Positions 16,340-25,858 of a DNA stretch of 39,883 bases are shown in pieces. This DNA is from Hyphomonadaceae bacterium (GTDB taxonomy: Bacteria > Pseudomonadota > Alphaproteobacteria > Caulobacterales > Hyphomonadaceae), in contig CANJXY010000009.1 of NCBI GenBank assembly GCA_947478925.1, forward strand, positions 1 through 39,883, read 5' to 3'. Position 1 is the first letter of the stretch. The number at the start of each line of letters is the position of its first letter. A program made the translations under genes and the position numbers. Below the pieces are notes generated by a model that had not been told where the DNA came from, did not search any database, and saw nothing but the letters and a program-made list of their open reading frames with translations.

Positions 16340-16374
16340 CCCGGCGGGCGCGATCTAGCGCGTTCACCGCCGGG
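16340..16374 (+). promoter_or_regulatory. Strong two-part hairpin between ribF and ileS
   Basis: CCCGGCGG (16340-16347) pairs perfectly with CCGCCGGG (16367-16374). Stacked inside, GCGC (16348-16351) pairs with GCGC (16358-16361) around the loop GATCTA, leaving a 5-nt bulge. There is no T-run, and the ileS ATG lies 50 bases downstream with no clear ribosome-binding site. A leader control element, RNA-processing site or transcript-stability hairpin is possible. Confidence 0.5.
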
Positions 16375-16424
16375 ACTGTCGTATCCGCCCCAGGCTTCAA
16401 CTCAAGCGACACCCAGATTCACCG

Positions 16425-19328
16425 ATGACACGCCCAGAAAAAGACGACGCAGCGAACCCTTACAAGGACACGCTGTTCCTGCCTAAAACTGACTTCCCGA
16501 TGCGCGGCGGCCTGCCTCAACAGGAGCCTGCTCGCCTCGCCAAATGGGAAGCAGAAGACCTGTACGGCCAGTTGCGTGCGGACGCGAAGAAGCGCGACGC
16601 AAAAGTCTTCATGCTGCATGATGGTCCGCCCTATGCGAACGGACACATCCACATCGGCACGTCGATGAACAAGATCCTCAAGGATCTTGTTGTCCGCACG
16701 CGGCAGATGACTGGGTTCGACGCCGACTACATTCCTGGATGGGACTGCCACGGCCTGCCGATCGAGTGGAAGGTCGAGGAAGAGTTTCGCGCGGCGGGCA
16801 AGCAGAAGCGCGACGTACCGATGGCGGAGTTCCGCAAGGCGTGTCGCGACTACGCGCAGAAGTGGATCGATATCCAGCGCTCGGAGTTCAAGCGGCTCGG
16901 CGGTGCAGGTAACTGGAACGACCCCTACCTGACGATGGCGTACACGTCTGAAGCTGCGACCGTGAAGGAGTTCCTGAAGGTCGCCATGAGCGGACAGCTC
17001 AAGCGCGGCGCGAAGCCTGTGATGTGGAGCCCGGTGGAGCAGACCGCGCTGGCGGAGGCGGAGATCGAATACGCTGACCGTAAGGCGTCTATGATCTGGG
17101 TGAAGTTTCCGGTGAAGGCTGGCGGTGTCGATGGCGCGAGCGTTGTGATCTGGACCACAACTCCCTGGACGATACCGGCCAACCGCGCAGTCTCGTTCAA
17201 TCCAGAAATTTCCTACGGCGTCTACGAGTGCGATAGCCTGGAGCAGGGGCTCGCGTTTGAGCCGTGGATCAAGCCGGGCGACAGGCTGGTTCTCGCCGAC
17301 AAGCTGGCAGAGAGCGTGATGAAGGCGGCCAAAGCTGGAAGCTGGAAACGCGTTGGCGATGTAAGCGCGGCGCAGCTGCGGGGGATGACGCTGGTGCATC
17401 CGCTGAATGCGTCGGGCTATGCTTTTGACGTGCCCATGCTAGCCGGCTCGCACGTTACGGATGACACGGGCACTGGTTTTGTGCACACCGCGCCGAGCCA
17501 TGGTGAGGACGACTACGAAGTCTGGATGGCCAACACCAAGGCGCTTGAGGCGCGGGGCATCGATGTTTCGATCCCCAACACTGTGGATGAGTTCGGGCGC
17601 TACACCAACGTCTGCCCAGGTTTTGAGGGCCTAGAGATCATCACGGTTGACGGCAAGAAGCGCGGGCAGGATGGGCCAGCGAACAAGGTCGTGATGGACA
17701 AACTGATCGAGGCGGGCGCACTGCTTGCGCGTGGCGTCACGACACTGCGCGACGCACACTCGTGGCGGTCCAAGGCGCCGGTGATCCGGCGTGGGACGCC
17801 GCAATGGTTCATCGCGATGGATCGACCGTTGAATCATTTCAAAGGTCAGGAAGGCAAGACCCTACGCGAGCTGTCGCTCGCCGCCATCGACGCGACGGTG
17901 TTCACGCCGGAGCGCGGGCGCGAACGTCTGCGCTCCATGGTTGCGGAACGGCCGGACTGGCTGATCTCGCGCCAGCGCGCGTGGGGCGTGCCGCTGACTC
18001 TGTTTGTCGACCGCGAGACAGGCGAGATCCTGAACGATCCGGCCGTGAACGAGCGCATTGTCGCCGCCGTCGTCAAGGGCGGGGCAGATGCGTGGTTCGG
18101 CGGCGATGCGGCGGCCTTCCTAGGCGGGCGCGACCCCGCAAAGTACGAGAAGATCAACGATATTCTAGACGTGTGGTTCGACAGCGGCACGACGCACGCG
18201 TTTACGCTGGAAGATCGCGGCCTCAAATGGCCGGCGGATATTTATCTCGAAGGGTCGGACCAGCATCGCGGCTGGTTCCAGTCGTCATTGCTGGAAAGCT
18301 GCGCGACGCGCGGTCGCGCGCCCTACGACGGCATCGTCACTCACGGGTTCGTGCAGGCCGAGGATGGCGAGAAGATGTCGAAATCTCTCGGCAATGTGAT
18401 CTCACCGATGGAAGTCTGCGAGAAGTTCGGCGCGGACATCCTGCGCATCTGGGTGGCGTCTTCGGACTACGCTGACGATCCAAGCTTTGGTTGGAATCTG
18501 TTTAACGCGAACAGCGATGTGTATCGCAAGTTGCGCAATACGATGCGCTATCTGCTCGGCGCGCTGGATGGCTTTAACGAGAGCGAGCACGTGGCGCTGG
18601 CTGACATGCCGAGCCTGGAGCGTTGGGTTCTACATCGCCTTGCAGAACTCGATAAGCTGGTGAGCGAGGCGTACCACGCCTACGACTTCAAGGTGGCGTT
18701 CCACGCGCTGTTGAACTTCTGCGTCGTGGACCTATCGTCGGTGTATTTCGATATCCGGAAAGACAGCCTGTATTGTGACGCGCCGTCGTCGCTGCGCCGC
18801 CGCGCGTGCCGCACCGTGATGGACGAGGTGTTCAACCGACTTTGCATCTGGCTCGCGCCTGTGCTGGTCTACACCTGCGAGGAGGCGTGGGAGCTGCGCC
18901 ATCCGGGCCAGGGGTCGATTCACCTGCAGCAGTTCCCTAAGACGCCGGAAGGTTGGCTTGATCCCGTTCTGGGATACGAATGGCACGAATTGTTCAGCAT
19001 ACGTGGTCAAGTCACTGCAGCGCTTGAATTCGAACGACGCGAAAAGCGAATTGGATCTTCGCTAGAAGCTGCGGTCGAAGTGGATGTTCCGAGCAAGACC
19101 GCGATCGAGGCATTCAGCAAGGGCATTGATCCGGCTGAGTTCTTCATCACTTCCCAAGCGCAGCTGAATCTCGTTGCCGGCGATAAGATAGCGGTTAGGT
19201 GCTCTCGCGCCGAAGGAATCAAATGCGCCCGCTCATGGAAATACTTCGATCCGGCGACGGCTGATCCCGCTTTTCCGGATATTACCCCGCGCGATGCTGC
19301 AGCGGTGCGGGAATACCGAAAGCTCTGA
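16425..19328 (+). CDS. ileS: Isoleucyl-tRNA synthetase
   Basis: 967 residues, a class I synthetase of normal length. The HIGH-type signature is in DGPPYANGHIHIGTSMNKIL (near residue 65), followed by PGWDCHGLPIEWKVE. The editing domain includes TTPWTIPANRA and VHTAPSHGEDDYEVW. KMSKSLGNVISP is the KMSKS loop, with WFDSGTTHAF and GSDQHRGWFQSSLL before it. At the C-terminus the usual four-Cys zinc knuckle is eroded: KCARSW keeps one Cys where E. coli has CPRC, and the second pair is missing (DITPRD). Start is the first ATG in frame; no clear ribosome-binding site. lspA follows after nine bases. Confidence 0.97.
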   Translation: MTRPEKDDAANPYKDTLFLPKTDFPMRGGLPQQEPARLAKWEAEDLYGQLRADAKKRDAKVFMLHDGPPYANGHIHIGTSMNKILKDLVVRTRQMTGFDADYIPGWDCHGLPIEWKVEEEFRAAGKQKRDVPMAEFRKACRDYAQKWIDIQRSEFKRLGGAGNWNDPYLTMAYTSEAATVKEFLKVAMSGQLKRGAKPVMWSPVEQTALAEAEIEYADRKASMIWVKFPVKAGGVDGASVVIWTTTPWTIPANRAVSFNPEISYGVYECDSLEQGLAFEPWIKPGDRLVLADKLAESVMKAAKAGSWKRVGDVSAAQLRGMTLVHPLNASGYAFDVPMLAGSHVTDDTGTGFVHTAPSHGEDDYEVWMANTKALEARGIDVSIPNTVDEFGRYTNVCPGFEGLEIITVDGKKRGQDGPANKVVMDKLIEAGALLARGVTTLRDAHSWRSKAPVIRRGTPQWFIAMDRPLNHFKGQEGKTLRELSLAAIDATVFTPERGRERLRSMVAERPDWLISRQRAWGVPLTLFVDRETGEILNDPAVNERIVAAVVKGGADAWFGGDAAAFLGGRDPAKYEKINDILDVWFDSGTTHAFTLEDRGLKWPADIYLEGSDQHRGWFQSSLLESCATRGRAPYDGIVTHGFVQAEDGEKMSKSLGNVISPMEVCEKFGADILRIWVASSDYADDPSFGWNLFNANSDVYRKLRNTMRYLLGALDGFNESEHVALADMPSLERWVLHRLAELDKLVSEAYHAYDFKVAFHALLNFCVVDLSSVYFDIRKDSLYCDAPSSLRRRACRTVMDEVFNRLCIWLAPVLVYTCEEAWELRHPGQGSIHLQQFPKTPEGWLDPVLGYEWHELFSIRGQVTAALEFERREKRIGSSLEAAVEVDVPSKTAIEAFSKGIDPAEFFITSQAQLNLVAGDKIAVRCSRAEGIKCARSWKYFDPATADPAFPDITPRDAAAVREYRKL

Positions 19329-19337
19329 GGTATAGTT

Positions 19338-19910
19338 ATGGCCCTGAAGATGGACTGGCTTTCGCGGGATAAAATCACCCGCGCGTGGCGTTGGGGCATT
19401 CCCCTCATTATCGGCATTGTGGTCCTGGATCAGCTGAGCAAGGCGTGGGTGCTGGGCAACCCGCAATTCAACGCGCTGAACTGCCTCGCCATGACCGCAC
19501 CCTGTGGCCGGGTCGAGGTGTCGTCGGTAATCGACTTCTCGATGATGTGGAACCGGGGGATAAGCTTCGGCTTCATGCAGGCCGACGGGCTGGCCCGCTG
19601 GGGACTGTTCGTCATCATCCTCGCAATTGCTGTTGGTTTCACGATCTGGCTTCTCCGCGCTCAAAGGGCGCTGACGGCTTTGGCGCTGGCGCTGGTGGTT
19701 GGCGGGGCAGTCGGAAACCTGGTCGACCGCGCCGTTTTTGGCGCGGTCGTTGATTTTATTGATTTTACCGGGCCATGGTTCGGCGTGAACCTCGGCGGCT
19801 GGCCGGTCGGTTTCCCATGGATTTTTAATGTAGCAGACGCGTCAATTTCGATTGGGGCCCTTGTTTTGCTGCTGGATCAGCTTCTGGTCTCGCGGAACCC
19901 GGCGCGCTAG
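19338..19910 (+). CDS. lspA: Lipoprotein signal peptidase (signal peptidase II)
   Basis: 190 residues, an integral membrane aspartyl protease that cleaves prolipoproteins after lipidation. Four hydrophobic segments are visible (about 20-35, 85-105, 111-126 and 165-184). The catalytic Asps are D130 in GNLVDR and D167 in FNVADASI; VVLDQLSKAW and WNRGISFGF are conserved elements. GAGG lies seven bases before the ATG. Between the Asp motifs there is a periplasmic loop rich in Gly/Pro/Trp. Its likely clients within the window include the DUF3035, second M16 and DUF1906 lipoproteins, each with a visible lipobox. Confidence 0.95.
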   Translation: MALKMDWLSRDKITRAWRWGIPLIIGIVVLDQLSKAWVLGNPQFNALNCLAMTAPCGRVEVSSVIDFSMMWNRGISFGFMQADGLARWGLFVIILAIAVGFTIWLLRAQRALTALALALVVGGAVGNLVDRAVFGAVVDFIDFTGPWFGVNLGGWPVGFPWIFNVADASISIGALVLLLDQLLVSRNPAR

Positions 19911-19952
19911 AAGGACTGGGAGTCGGACGTACGACACTCCAGGAGAATGCCA

Positions 19953-20462
19953 GTGAAGCGTTATTCCACTATCGGGCTGGTCGCCATGACCGCGCTGAGC
20001 CTTGCTGCCTGCGCGTCTCCCGGGGGGCCTGATGAGTTCCGCGTGGTCAGGAAAGCGCCGCTGACGGTGCCACCCGAATACAACCTGCGTCCGCCGACGC
20101 TGGGCCAGGCCCGGCCGCAGGAATTGTCGCCCGAGGCTCAGGCCCGCGTGGCGGTGTTCGGCGTCGACGTCGGCCAGACTGCCAGCGACGGCGAGAAGCT
20201 GTTCGTTCGTTCGGCCGGGGGGGATGCGGTCGATCGCAACGTCCGCGCCCAGGTCGATTTTGATGACAGCCAGACGCTGCGCAAGAACCGCAGCCTTACG
20301 GATATGATCCTGAACTTTGGCGGTGAGGCCCGCGAGCCCGTGATCGATCCGGCCGCCGAGGCTGAACGCCTGCGCGCCGAAGCCGACGCGGTGAAGGACA
20401 TCACCGGCGGTGGCAAAGTGATCATTCAGCCCAAGCAGACAAGCAAGCTGCCCGGACTTTGA
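19953..20462 (+). CDS. DUF3035 lipoprotein
   Basis: 169 residues. A lipobox (LSLAAC) in a short signal peptide marks it as a lipoprotein. Following it, FRVVRKAPLTVPPEYNLRPP is the DUF3035 signature, found mainly in alphaproteobacteria after lspA. The rest is charged and probably poorly ordered, ending in a Lys/Pro/Gly tail. The start is taken as GTG 19953 because AGGAG (19941-19945) is seven bases from it; an ATG at 19947 has only one base of spacing and would add two residues. Function is unknown; the constant neighbourhood with lspA and the M16 genes suggests an envelope-assembly role, which is inference. Confidence 0.88.
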   Translation: MKRYSTIGLVAMTALSLAACASPGGPDEFRVVRKAPLTVPPEYNLRPPTLGQARPQELSPEAQARVAVFGVDVGQTASDGEKLFVRSAGGDAVDRNVRAQVDFDDSQTLRKNRSLTDMILNFGGEAREPVIDPAAEAERLRAEADAVKDITGGGKVIIQPKQTSKLPGL

Positions 20463-20479
20463 GGTCAAGCCGGTTTTCC

Positions 20480-21817
20480 ATGATGCCCGGACTGCTGCGT
20501 ACCATCGCGGTCCTCCTCGTTGCGGGGATCCTGCTCGGGGCACCGGCGACCGCGCAGTTGGGGAATGACTGGTCACCACAGACTTTCACATTGTCGAACG
20601 GCATGCGCGCGGTGGTCCTCCCTGATCACCGTGCGCCTGTCGTCACGCACATGATCTGGTATCGCGTCGGTTCGGCCGACGAAGTGCGCGGGAAGTCGGG
20701 TCTGGCACACTTTCTTGAGCATCTGATGTTCAAGGCCACGAAGGATCGGCCCGCCGGCGAATACTCGAAGATCGTCGCGCGCAATGGCGGACAGGACAAT
20801 GCGGCGACGTGGTTGGACTATACCAACTACCATTTTCGCGTCGCCAAAGACCGCCTGCAGCTGATGATGCGGATGGAGGCGGACAGGATGGTCAATCTCC
20901 AACTCGCCGATACAGAGGTGCTGCCTGAGCGAGGCGTGGTGCAGGAGGAGCGGCGGCAGAATGTCGACAGCAGCCCCGCCGCCATTCTCGACGAGTTGGT
21001 CTATGCTAAGCTGTTCGCTGGGCACCCTTACGCGGTGCCGGTGATCGGTCGGATGGACGAGGTTGCAAAGCTGACGCGCGCCGACGCAGTTGACTGGTAT
21101 CGTACCTGGTATGGGCCTGAAAACGCGATCCTGGTCGTGTCGGGCGACATGACGGCCGCGGAGCTCAAACCTCTGGCAGAGGCGATCTATGGCGCCATTC
21201 CGCGCCGGGGTGATCTCAAGGTACGCGCGTGGCCGCCAGTGAAGCCGATTACGGAATCGGCGGAAGTCGTCTATCGCGATCCAAAGGTCAGTCAGGCCAC
21301 ATGGAGTCGTAACTGGCTGGGCGTGAAGATGGGACATCCGGATGCAGCGGCGTTGCAGGTAGGTATGCAGGTGCTGGCCGGTGGCCGGACCAGCAGGTTC
21401 TATCGCGAGCTGGTCGAGGGCGGCAAAGCCGTAATGGCGCACGGCTCTAGCAGTGAGATGGAAGCGGCGGGAACGCTGGCGATCAATCTGACGCCGGCGC
21501 AGGGCACGTCAGTCGAGGATATCCGCGCCGCGTCAGTGCTGATCACCAATCGCTTTCTGGATCAGGGGCCGACGGCCGAGGAGTTGACGCGCGCCAAGAG
21601 CATGCTGGCCGCCGAAGCTGTGTTCCGGCGCGATAATCAGATGGACATGGCGAATTGGTATGGCGCGATGCTGACGGCCGGCATGTCGATCCGCCAGATC
21701 GTGGACCAGGATGCGCGCATCGCATCGGTGACGGCGGCAGATGTGAAGGCGGCGATGAACCGCTATCTGCGCGGGCCGCGATACGTCGACAGCCTGCTTG
21801 CGCCGGTGACGCCGTGA
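20480..21817 (+). CDS. M16 family zinc metallopeptidase, catalytic subunit
   Basis: 445 residues from ATG 20480. A signal peptide (LLRTIAVLLVAGILLGAPATA) precedes the mature chain, so it acts in the periplasm. The inverted zinc motif HxxEH is HFLEH (H77, E80, H81) and the third ligand is about E157 in VVQEERR, the expected spacing. NAATWLDYTNYHF and HPYAVPVIG are typical M16B elements. The second half is the inactive-like repeat of the M16 fold (YRDPKVSQATW, GGRTSRFYREL). The next gene encodes a paralogue without the zinc motif and overlaps this stop as GTGA, which indicates an obligate heterodimer. A TTG at 20459 is an alternative start. Confidence 0.92.
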   Translation: MMPGLLRTIAVLLVAGILLGAPATAQLGNDWSPQTFTLSNGMRAVVLPDHRAPVVTHMIWYRVGSADEVRGKSGLAHFLEHLMFKATKDRPAGEYSKIVARNGGQDNAATWLDYTNYHFRVAKDRLQLMMRMEADRMVNLQLADTEVLPERGVVQEERRQNVDSSPAAILDELVYAKLFAGHPYAVPVIGRMDEVAKLTRADAVDWYRTWYGPENAILVVSGDMTAAELKPLAEAIYGAIPRRGDLKVRAWPPVKPITESAEVVYRDPKVSQATWSRNWLGVKMGHPDAAALQVGMQVLAGGRTSRFYRELVEGGKAVMAHGSSSEMEAAGTLAINLTPAQGTSVEDIRAASVLITNRFLDQGPTAEELTRAKSMLAAEAVFRRDNQMDMANWYGAMLTAGMSIRQIVDQDARIASVTAADVKAAMNRYLRGPRYVDSLLAPVTP

Positions 21818-23154
21818 AGCGTGCGCTGGCCAGTCTGTGTGCGGTGTTTGCGCTTGGCGCGTGTCAGACCATGCAGACGCCGACGCCGCCGCTTACGCGC
21901 GCGCAATCCGAACTTTCCAACGTGCAGGTGGTGACGTCGCCCGGCGGCATTACGGCGTGGCTGGTCAGCGAGACATTTGTACCGTCGATCGCGATGCAGG
22001 TTTCGTGGCAGGGCGGCAGCGCTGCGGAGCCCGTTGGCAAGGACGGACTCGGCTGGGTGCTGGGTTACATGATGAACGAAGGCGCCGGCGACATGGATAC
22101 CACCGCGTATGGCGCGCGGATGCAGGACCTGAACATGGAGTTCGCTTGCGGTGTTTGGGTCGACTGGACCACGTGTGGCTTGTCGACGCTGAAGGCTACG
22201 GCTGATGATAGTTTTGAAATGATGCGGCTGGCGTTCAATAAGCTGCGCATGGATGACGAACCATTCGAGCGGGCCAAACGCGAACTGGCGGTTGGCTTGA
22301 AGGAGAGCGAGAGCAATCCGAAATCCGTGTCGGGTCGCGCCATGAATGACGCGCTGATCCCCGGCCATCCCTATGCGCGCTATGCGACAGCGGAGACGGT
22401 TTCGAGCATTCGCAAACAGGACGTGATCGCGCTCAAGAGCCGACTGATGACGCGCGACCGGCTGATGGTCGTAGTGGTCGGCGACATCACGGCCGAGGAG
22501 TTGAAGCCGAAGCTCGATCTGGTGTTCGGGACCCTGCCAACGGGACAACCGCCAATGGTCCTGCCGGATGCGGTTGCAAAGTCTGCGCAGGCTCACCCGA
22601 TCATCAAGCAGCTGCCGCAACCACAAACGCTGATCCTGTTCTCCGGGCCTGGCGTGCGGCGCGATGATCCGGATTTCTTTGCGGCGTACACCCTGAACTA
22701 CATTCTCGGTGGCGGTGGCTTCTCCTCGCGGCTGGTTGACGATGTGCGCGAAAGGCGTGGCCTGACGTATGGCATAGCCACGGGGCTGAGCATTCAGCCG
22801 CATTACTGGCGCTGGACGGGCTCGACCTCGACGATGAATGACAAGGCCGAGGAAGTCATCCGCCTTATCCGTGAAAACATTGCGCGGCTTGGCAAGGATG
22901 GGCCGACCGAGGCGGAGCTTGTCGATGCCAAAGCATATCTGACGGGGGCCTTCCCTCTGTCCTTCGACTCAAACGCCAAGACGGCGAGCAATCTCTTGGG
23001 TTTCTGGCAGGACGGCCAGGGCGCGGACTATGTTCAGCACCGCAACGAATATTTCGAGGCAGTGACGCTGGACGACCTCAAACGGGTCGCCTCGCAATAC
23101 ATGAAGCCCGAGGATTTCACCTTCGTGATGGTCGGCCAGCCGGTTACGGACTGA
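21814..23154 (+). CDS. M16 family peptidase-like lipoprotein, non-catalytic partner
   Basis: 446 residues from GTG 21814, which overlaps the preceding TGA stop by four bases (GTGA). The N-terminus [19 protein letters not shown] has a lipobox with Cys17, so this subunit is probably membrane-anchored while the catalytic partner is soluble. The position of HxxEH is occupied by [11 protein letters not shown], with no His, so zinc cannot be bound. The C-terminal half keeps the substrate-binding R/Y-type segment [22 protein letters not shown]. Catalytic/non-catalytic M16 pairs are known; the non-catalytic chain completes the peptide chamber. The substrate here is unknown. Longer frames to 21655 overlap the first gene and are not used. 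Confidence 0.9.
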   Translation: MKRALASLCAVFALGACQTMQTPTPPLTRAQSELSNVQVVTSPGGITAWLVSETFVPSIAMQVSWQGGSAAEPVGKDGLGWVLGYMMNEGAGDMDTTAYGARMQDLNMEFACGVWVDWTTCGLSTLKATADDSFEMMRLAFNKLRMDDEPFERAKRELAVGLKESESNPKSVSGRAMNDALIPGHPYARYATAETVSSIRKQDVIALKSRLMTRDRLMVVVVGDITAEELKPKLDLVFGTLPTGQPPMVLPDAVAKSAQAHPIIKQLPQPQTLILFSGPGVRRDDPDFFAAYTLNYILGGGGFSSRLVDDVRERRGLTYGIATGLSIQPHYWRWTGSTSTMNDKAEEVIRLIRENIARLGKDGPTEAELVDAKAYLTGAFPLSFDSNAKTASNLLGFWQDGQGADYVQHRNEYFEAVTLDDLKRVASQYMKPEDFTFVMVGQPVTD

Positions 23155-23228
23155 GCGGATCCCATAAAGCTGTGGGTGCAGATGAGCCAACGCTCTGCAA
23201 TCGGCGTTCGGCAAGGCTAAAGTGCGTG

Positions 23229-25106
23229 ATGGCCGAATCAGCCCTCAAACACTCTGAAGGACGCATCCGCCGTCTGCCGCCGGACGCTGTGAACCGCATC
23301 GCTGCCGGCGAAGTGGTGGAGCGCCCTGCCGCTGCGGCGAAGGAGCTGATCGAAAACGCGCTGGATGCCAGCGCGCGCACCATTCGCGTTCGCATCGAGG
23401 GCGGCGGACTGGTGCGCCTGATGGTAGAGGATGACGGCTACGGCATGTCGGTTGACGAGCTGCCATTGGCGATCGAGCGGCATGCCACGTCCAAGCTGAC
23501 AGCCGACGACGACGGACATGTGGACCTGCTGGATATCCGTACCATGGGATTCCGGGGCGAAGCGCTGCCGTCGATCGGGTCGGTTTCGCGGCTGTCGATC
23601 CTCAGCCGTGCCAAGGGATCCGACAGCGCCTTCGAGATCACCGTGGATGCCGGTCGCATCCACGGCCCGAAACCCGGACCGTGGAGCGGGCTGACCAGCA
23701 ATGGTACGCGCGTGGATGTGCGCGACCTTTTCTATGCGACGCCCGCGCGGCTGAAATTCATGAAGTCCGAGCGATCGGAGTCGCAAGCGATTGCCGACAC
23801 TGTGCGCAGGCTAGCGCTGACGCGGGCGGATGTGTCTTTCCATCTGGAGACGGACGAGCGCGCGATCATCAAGCTACAGGCCGAGCAGGGTACGCCGGCG
23901 GAAGCGCGGCTGAAGCGTCTTGGCGCCGTGCTGGGGCGCGAGTTCCGCGAGAATGCCGTTGAGATCGAGGCGGAGCGTGAAGGCGTGCGGGTTTCGGGTT
24001 TCGCCGGTCTCCCGACGTTCAATCGCGGGACGTCGCAGCACCAGTATCTGTTCGTGAACGGCAGGCCGGTGAAGGACAAGTTGCTGGTCGGCGTGCTGCG
24101 CGCCGCCTTTCAGGATTTTCTCGCGCGTGACCGGCATCCGATGGCGGTGCTGTTCGTCGATCTCGATCCGATGCAGGTCGACGTGAACGTTCACCCGGCC
24201 AAGACGGAGGTGCGCTTCCGGGACGCTGCCAACATGCGTGGCCTAATGATCGGCGCATTACGTCATGCTCTGGCGGCGGCGGGCCACCGGGCCAGCACCA
24301 CGGTTGCAGGTGCGACGCTGGGCGCGGCGACCAGCCATATTGCGCCGTCGCTTCAGTGGGGCTCGCAGAGCGCAAAATGGTCGCCTGCAAGACCGGTTGT
24401 GTCGGACACCGACGACGGAACGGCTTATCCTGCGATGTCGGAAAATCGCGCATCAACCTTCGATGCCTTCGCGGCCTCTCCGAGCGCGCGGGTAGAGCCC
24501 GCGCCGGATGACGCCCCGGTCGGCACGCCACCGCTGGGCGTTGCGCGGGCGCAGGTGCACGAGACCTACATTATTGCGCAGACGGCCGATGGCATGGTGA
24601 TTGTCGATCAGCACGCGGCCCACGAACGCCTGGTCTATGAGCGCATGAAAACGCAGATGGTGGGCGAGGGCGTGAAGCGGCAGGCGTTGCTGATCCCCGA
24701 GATCGTCGAGCTCTCGGAGGAAGAGGCGCTGCGCGTGCTGGATCGCGCGGCGGAACTTGAGCAGATGGGCCTTGAGGTCGAACCGTTCGGCCGGGGCGCC
24801 GTTGCTGTCCGCGCGACGCCGGCGCTGTTCGGTCCGATGGATGTGAAGGGCCTGATCCGCGACCTGGCCGATGACTTCGCGGAGTATGAGGCTGGCCTCG
24901 CGCTCAAAGAGCGGATGGAGGAGGTGATGGGCAACATGGCCTGTCGTGGCTCCGTTCGCGCGGGGCGAAGGCTGACGGCTGACGAGATGAATGCGCTGCT
25001 TCGCCAGATGGAAGCGACGCCGCACTCGGGCCAGTGCAACCATGGGCGGCCTACTTATGTCGAGCTTAAGCTATCGGATATCGAGAAGCTGTTCGGACGG
25101 CGATAG
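23229..25106 (+). CDS. mutL: DNA mismatch repair protein MutL, with endonuclease motif
   Basis: 625 residues from ATG 23229. The GHKL ATPase is N-terminal: [21 protein letters not shown] with E42, [37 protein letters not shown] Pro/Ala-rich linker spans about 360-430. The C-terminal dimerisation domain contains [12 protein letters not shown] from D460, which fits DQHA(x)2E(x)4E, the metal-binding nicking motif. [10 protein letters not shown] and CNHGRPT near the end complete the site. So this MutL should nick DNA itself, as in bacteria without MutH and Dam. A GTG at 23172 would add a non-conserved N-terminus. It converges with rnhB 30 bases away. Confidence 0.95.
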   Translation: MAESALKHSEGRIRRLPPDAVNRIAAGEVVERPAAAAKELIENALDASARTIRVRIEGGGLVRLMVEDDGYGMSVDELPLAIERHATSKLTADDDGHVDLLDIRTMGFRGEALPSIGSVSRLSILSRAKGSDSAFEITVDAGRIHGPKPGPWSGLTSNGTRVDVRDLFYATPARLKFMKSERSESQAIADTVRRLALTRADVSFHLETDERAIIKLQAEQGTPAEARLKRLGAVLGREFRENAVEIEAEREGVRVSGFAGLPTFNRGTSQHQYLFVNGRPVKDKLLVGVLRAAFQDFLARDRHPMAVLFVDLDPMQVDVNVHPAKTEVRFRDAANMRGLMIGALRHALAAAGHRASTTVAGATLGAATSHIAPSLQWGSQSAKWSPARPVVSDTDDGTAYPAMSENRASTFDAFAASPSARVEPAPDDAPVGTPPLGVARAQVHETYIIAQTADGMVIVDQHAAHERLVYERMKTQMVGEGVKRQALLIPEIVELSEEEALRVLDRAAELEQMGLEVEPFGRGAVAVRATPALFGPMDVKGLIRDLADDFAEYEAGLALKERMEEVMGNMACRGSVRAGRRLTADEMNALLRQMEATPHSGQCNHGRPTYVELKLSDIEKLFGRR

Positions 25107-25136
25107 GCTCGATATCGCCACGTTTAATCCACCCTA

Positions 25137-25715
25137 CTAAGGCTGCTCGAGCAGGGCGCGCACTGGCGCGAAGGTGCGGCGATGTACGGGGCTCGGGCCC
25201 AGCCGTCGCAGTGCCTCCATATGCGCGGCCGAGCCATAACCCTTGTGCTGTGAGAAGCCGTAGCCGGGATACTGCGCGCAGAGTTCCATCATCAGGGCGT
25301 CGCGCGCGGTCTTTGCGAGAATGGAGGCGGCGGAGATGGCGGGCTCCACCGCGTCGCCGCCGATGATACAGGTGACCTCGCAGCCGAGCGGGGGTGGGTC
25401 CTTGCCGTCGACGAGGGCGTGGGTTGGGCGGGTTGCAAGGCCTTCGAACGCGCGGCACATGGCGCGGAAGTTAGCCTGGCGTATGTTGATTGCGTCGATC
25501 TCCTCGACACTGGCCCAGCCTACAGCCCATGCTATGGCGCGCTCGCGGATCAGCGGCGCGAGTACGTCGCGGCGTTTCTCGGACAATTGCTTGCTGTCGT
25601 TGAGGCCTTCGATCGGGCGCGTCGGGTCGAGAATGACGGCGGCAGCACACACAGGGCCAGCGAGCGGGCCCCGACCAGCTTCGTCGATACCGCAGATGAT
25701 TTCAGCAATGTCCAT
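25137..25715 (-). CDS. rnhB: Ribonuclease HII
   Basis: 192 residues from ATG 25715, which has GAAGGT seven bases upstream; the frame continues to 25769 but that segment is not conserved. The DEAGRG motif gives D11 and E12, and D103 lies in [29 protein letters not shown] and [11 protein letters not shown] are standard RNase HII elements. It cleaves 5' of ribonucleotides embedded in DNA, starting ribonucleotide excision repair, and removes RNA from hybrids. Adjacent, convergent mutL also acts on replication errors, but a shared role is not shown by the sequence. Confidence 0.95.
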   Translation of the reverse strand: MDIAEIICGIDEAGRGPLAGPVCAAAVILDPTRPIEGLNDSKQLSEKRRDVLAPLIRERAIAWAVGWASVEEIDAINIRQANFRAMCRAFEGLATRPTHALVDGKDPPPLGCEVTCIIGGDAVEPAISAASILAKTARDALMMELCAQYPGYGFSQHKGYGSAAHMEALRRLGPSPVHRRTFAPVRALLEQP

Positions 25716-25858
25716 GGCACCTTCGGGCCGTGCTGGGCGTACGCGCGTTAGACATGAGTCCGAAGCCACACTGCAAGCCTGTATGTGCTACGGGCGTGGC
25801 GTTCGAAGGGATTATTGAGAACCTTTAAATCCGGTCGATAGATGCTACAAACTGTGGC

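Noticed and set aside
16300-16424. T-box riboswitch before ileS
   Set aside because: No T-box consensus, specifier loop or terminator/antiterminator pair is seen, and such leaders are not expected for ileS in this group.
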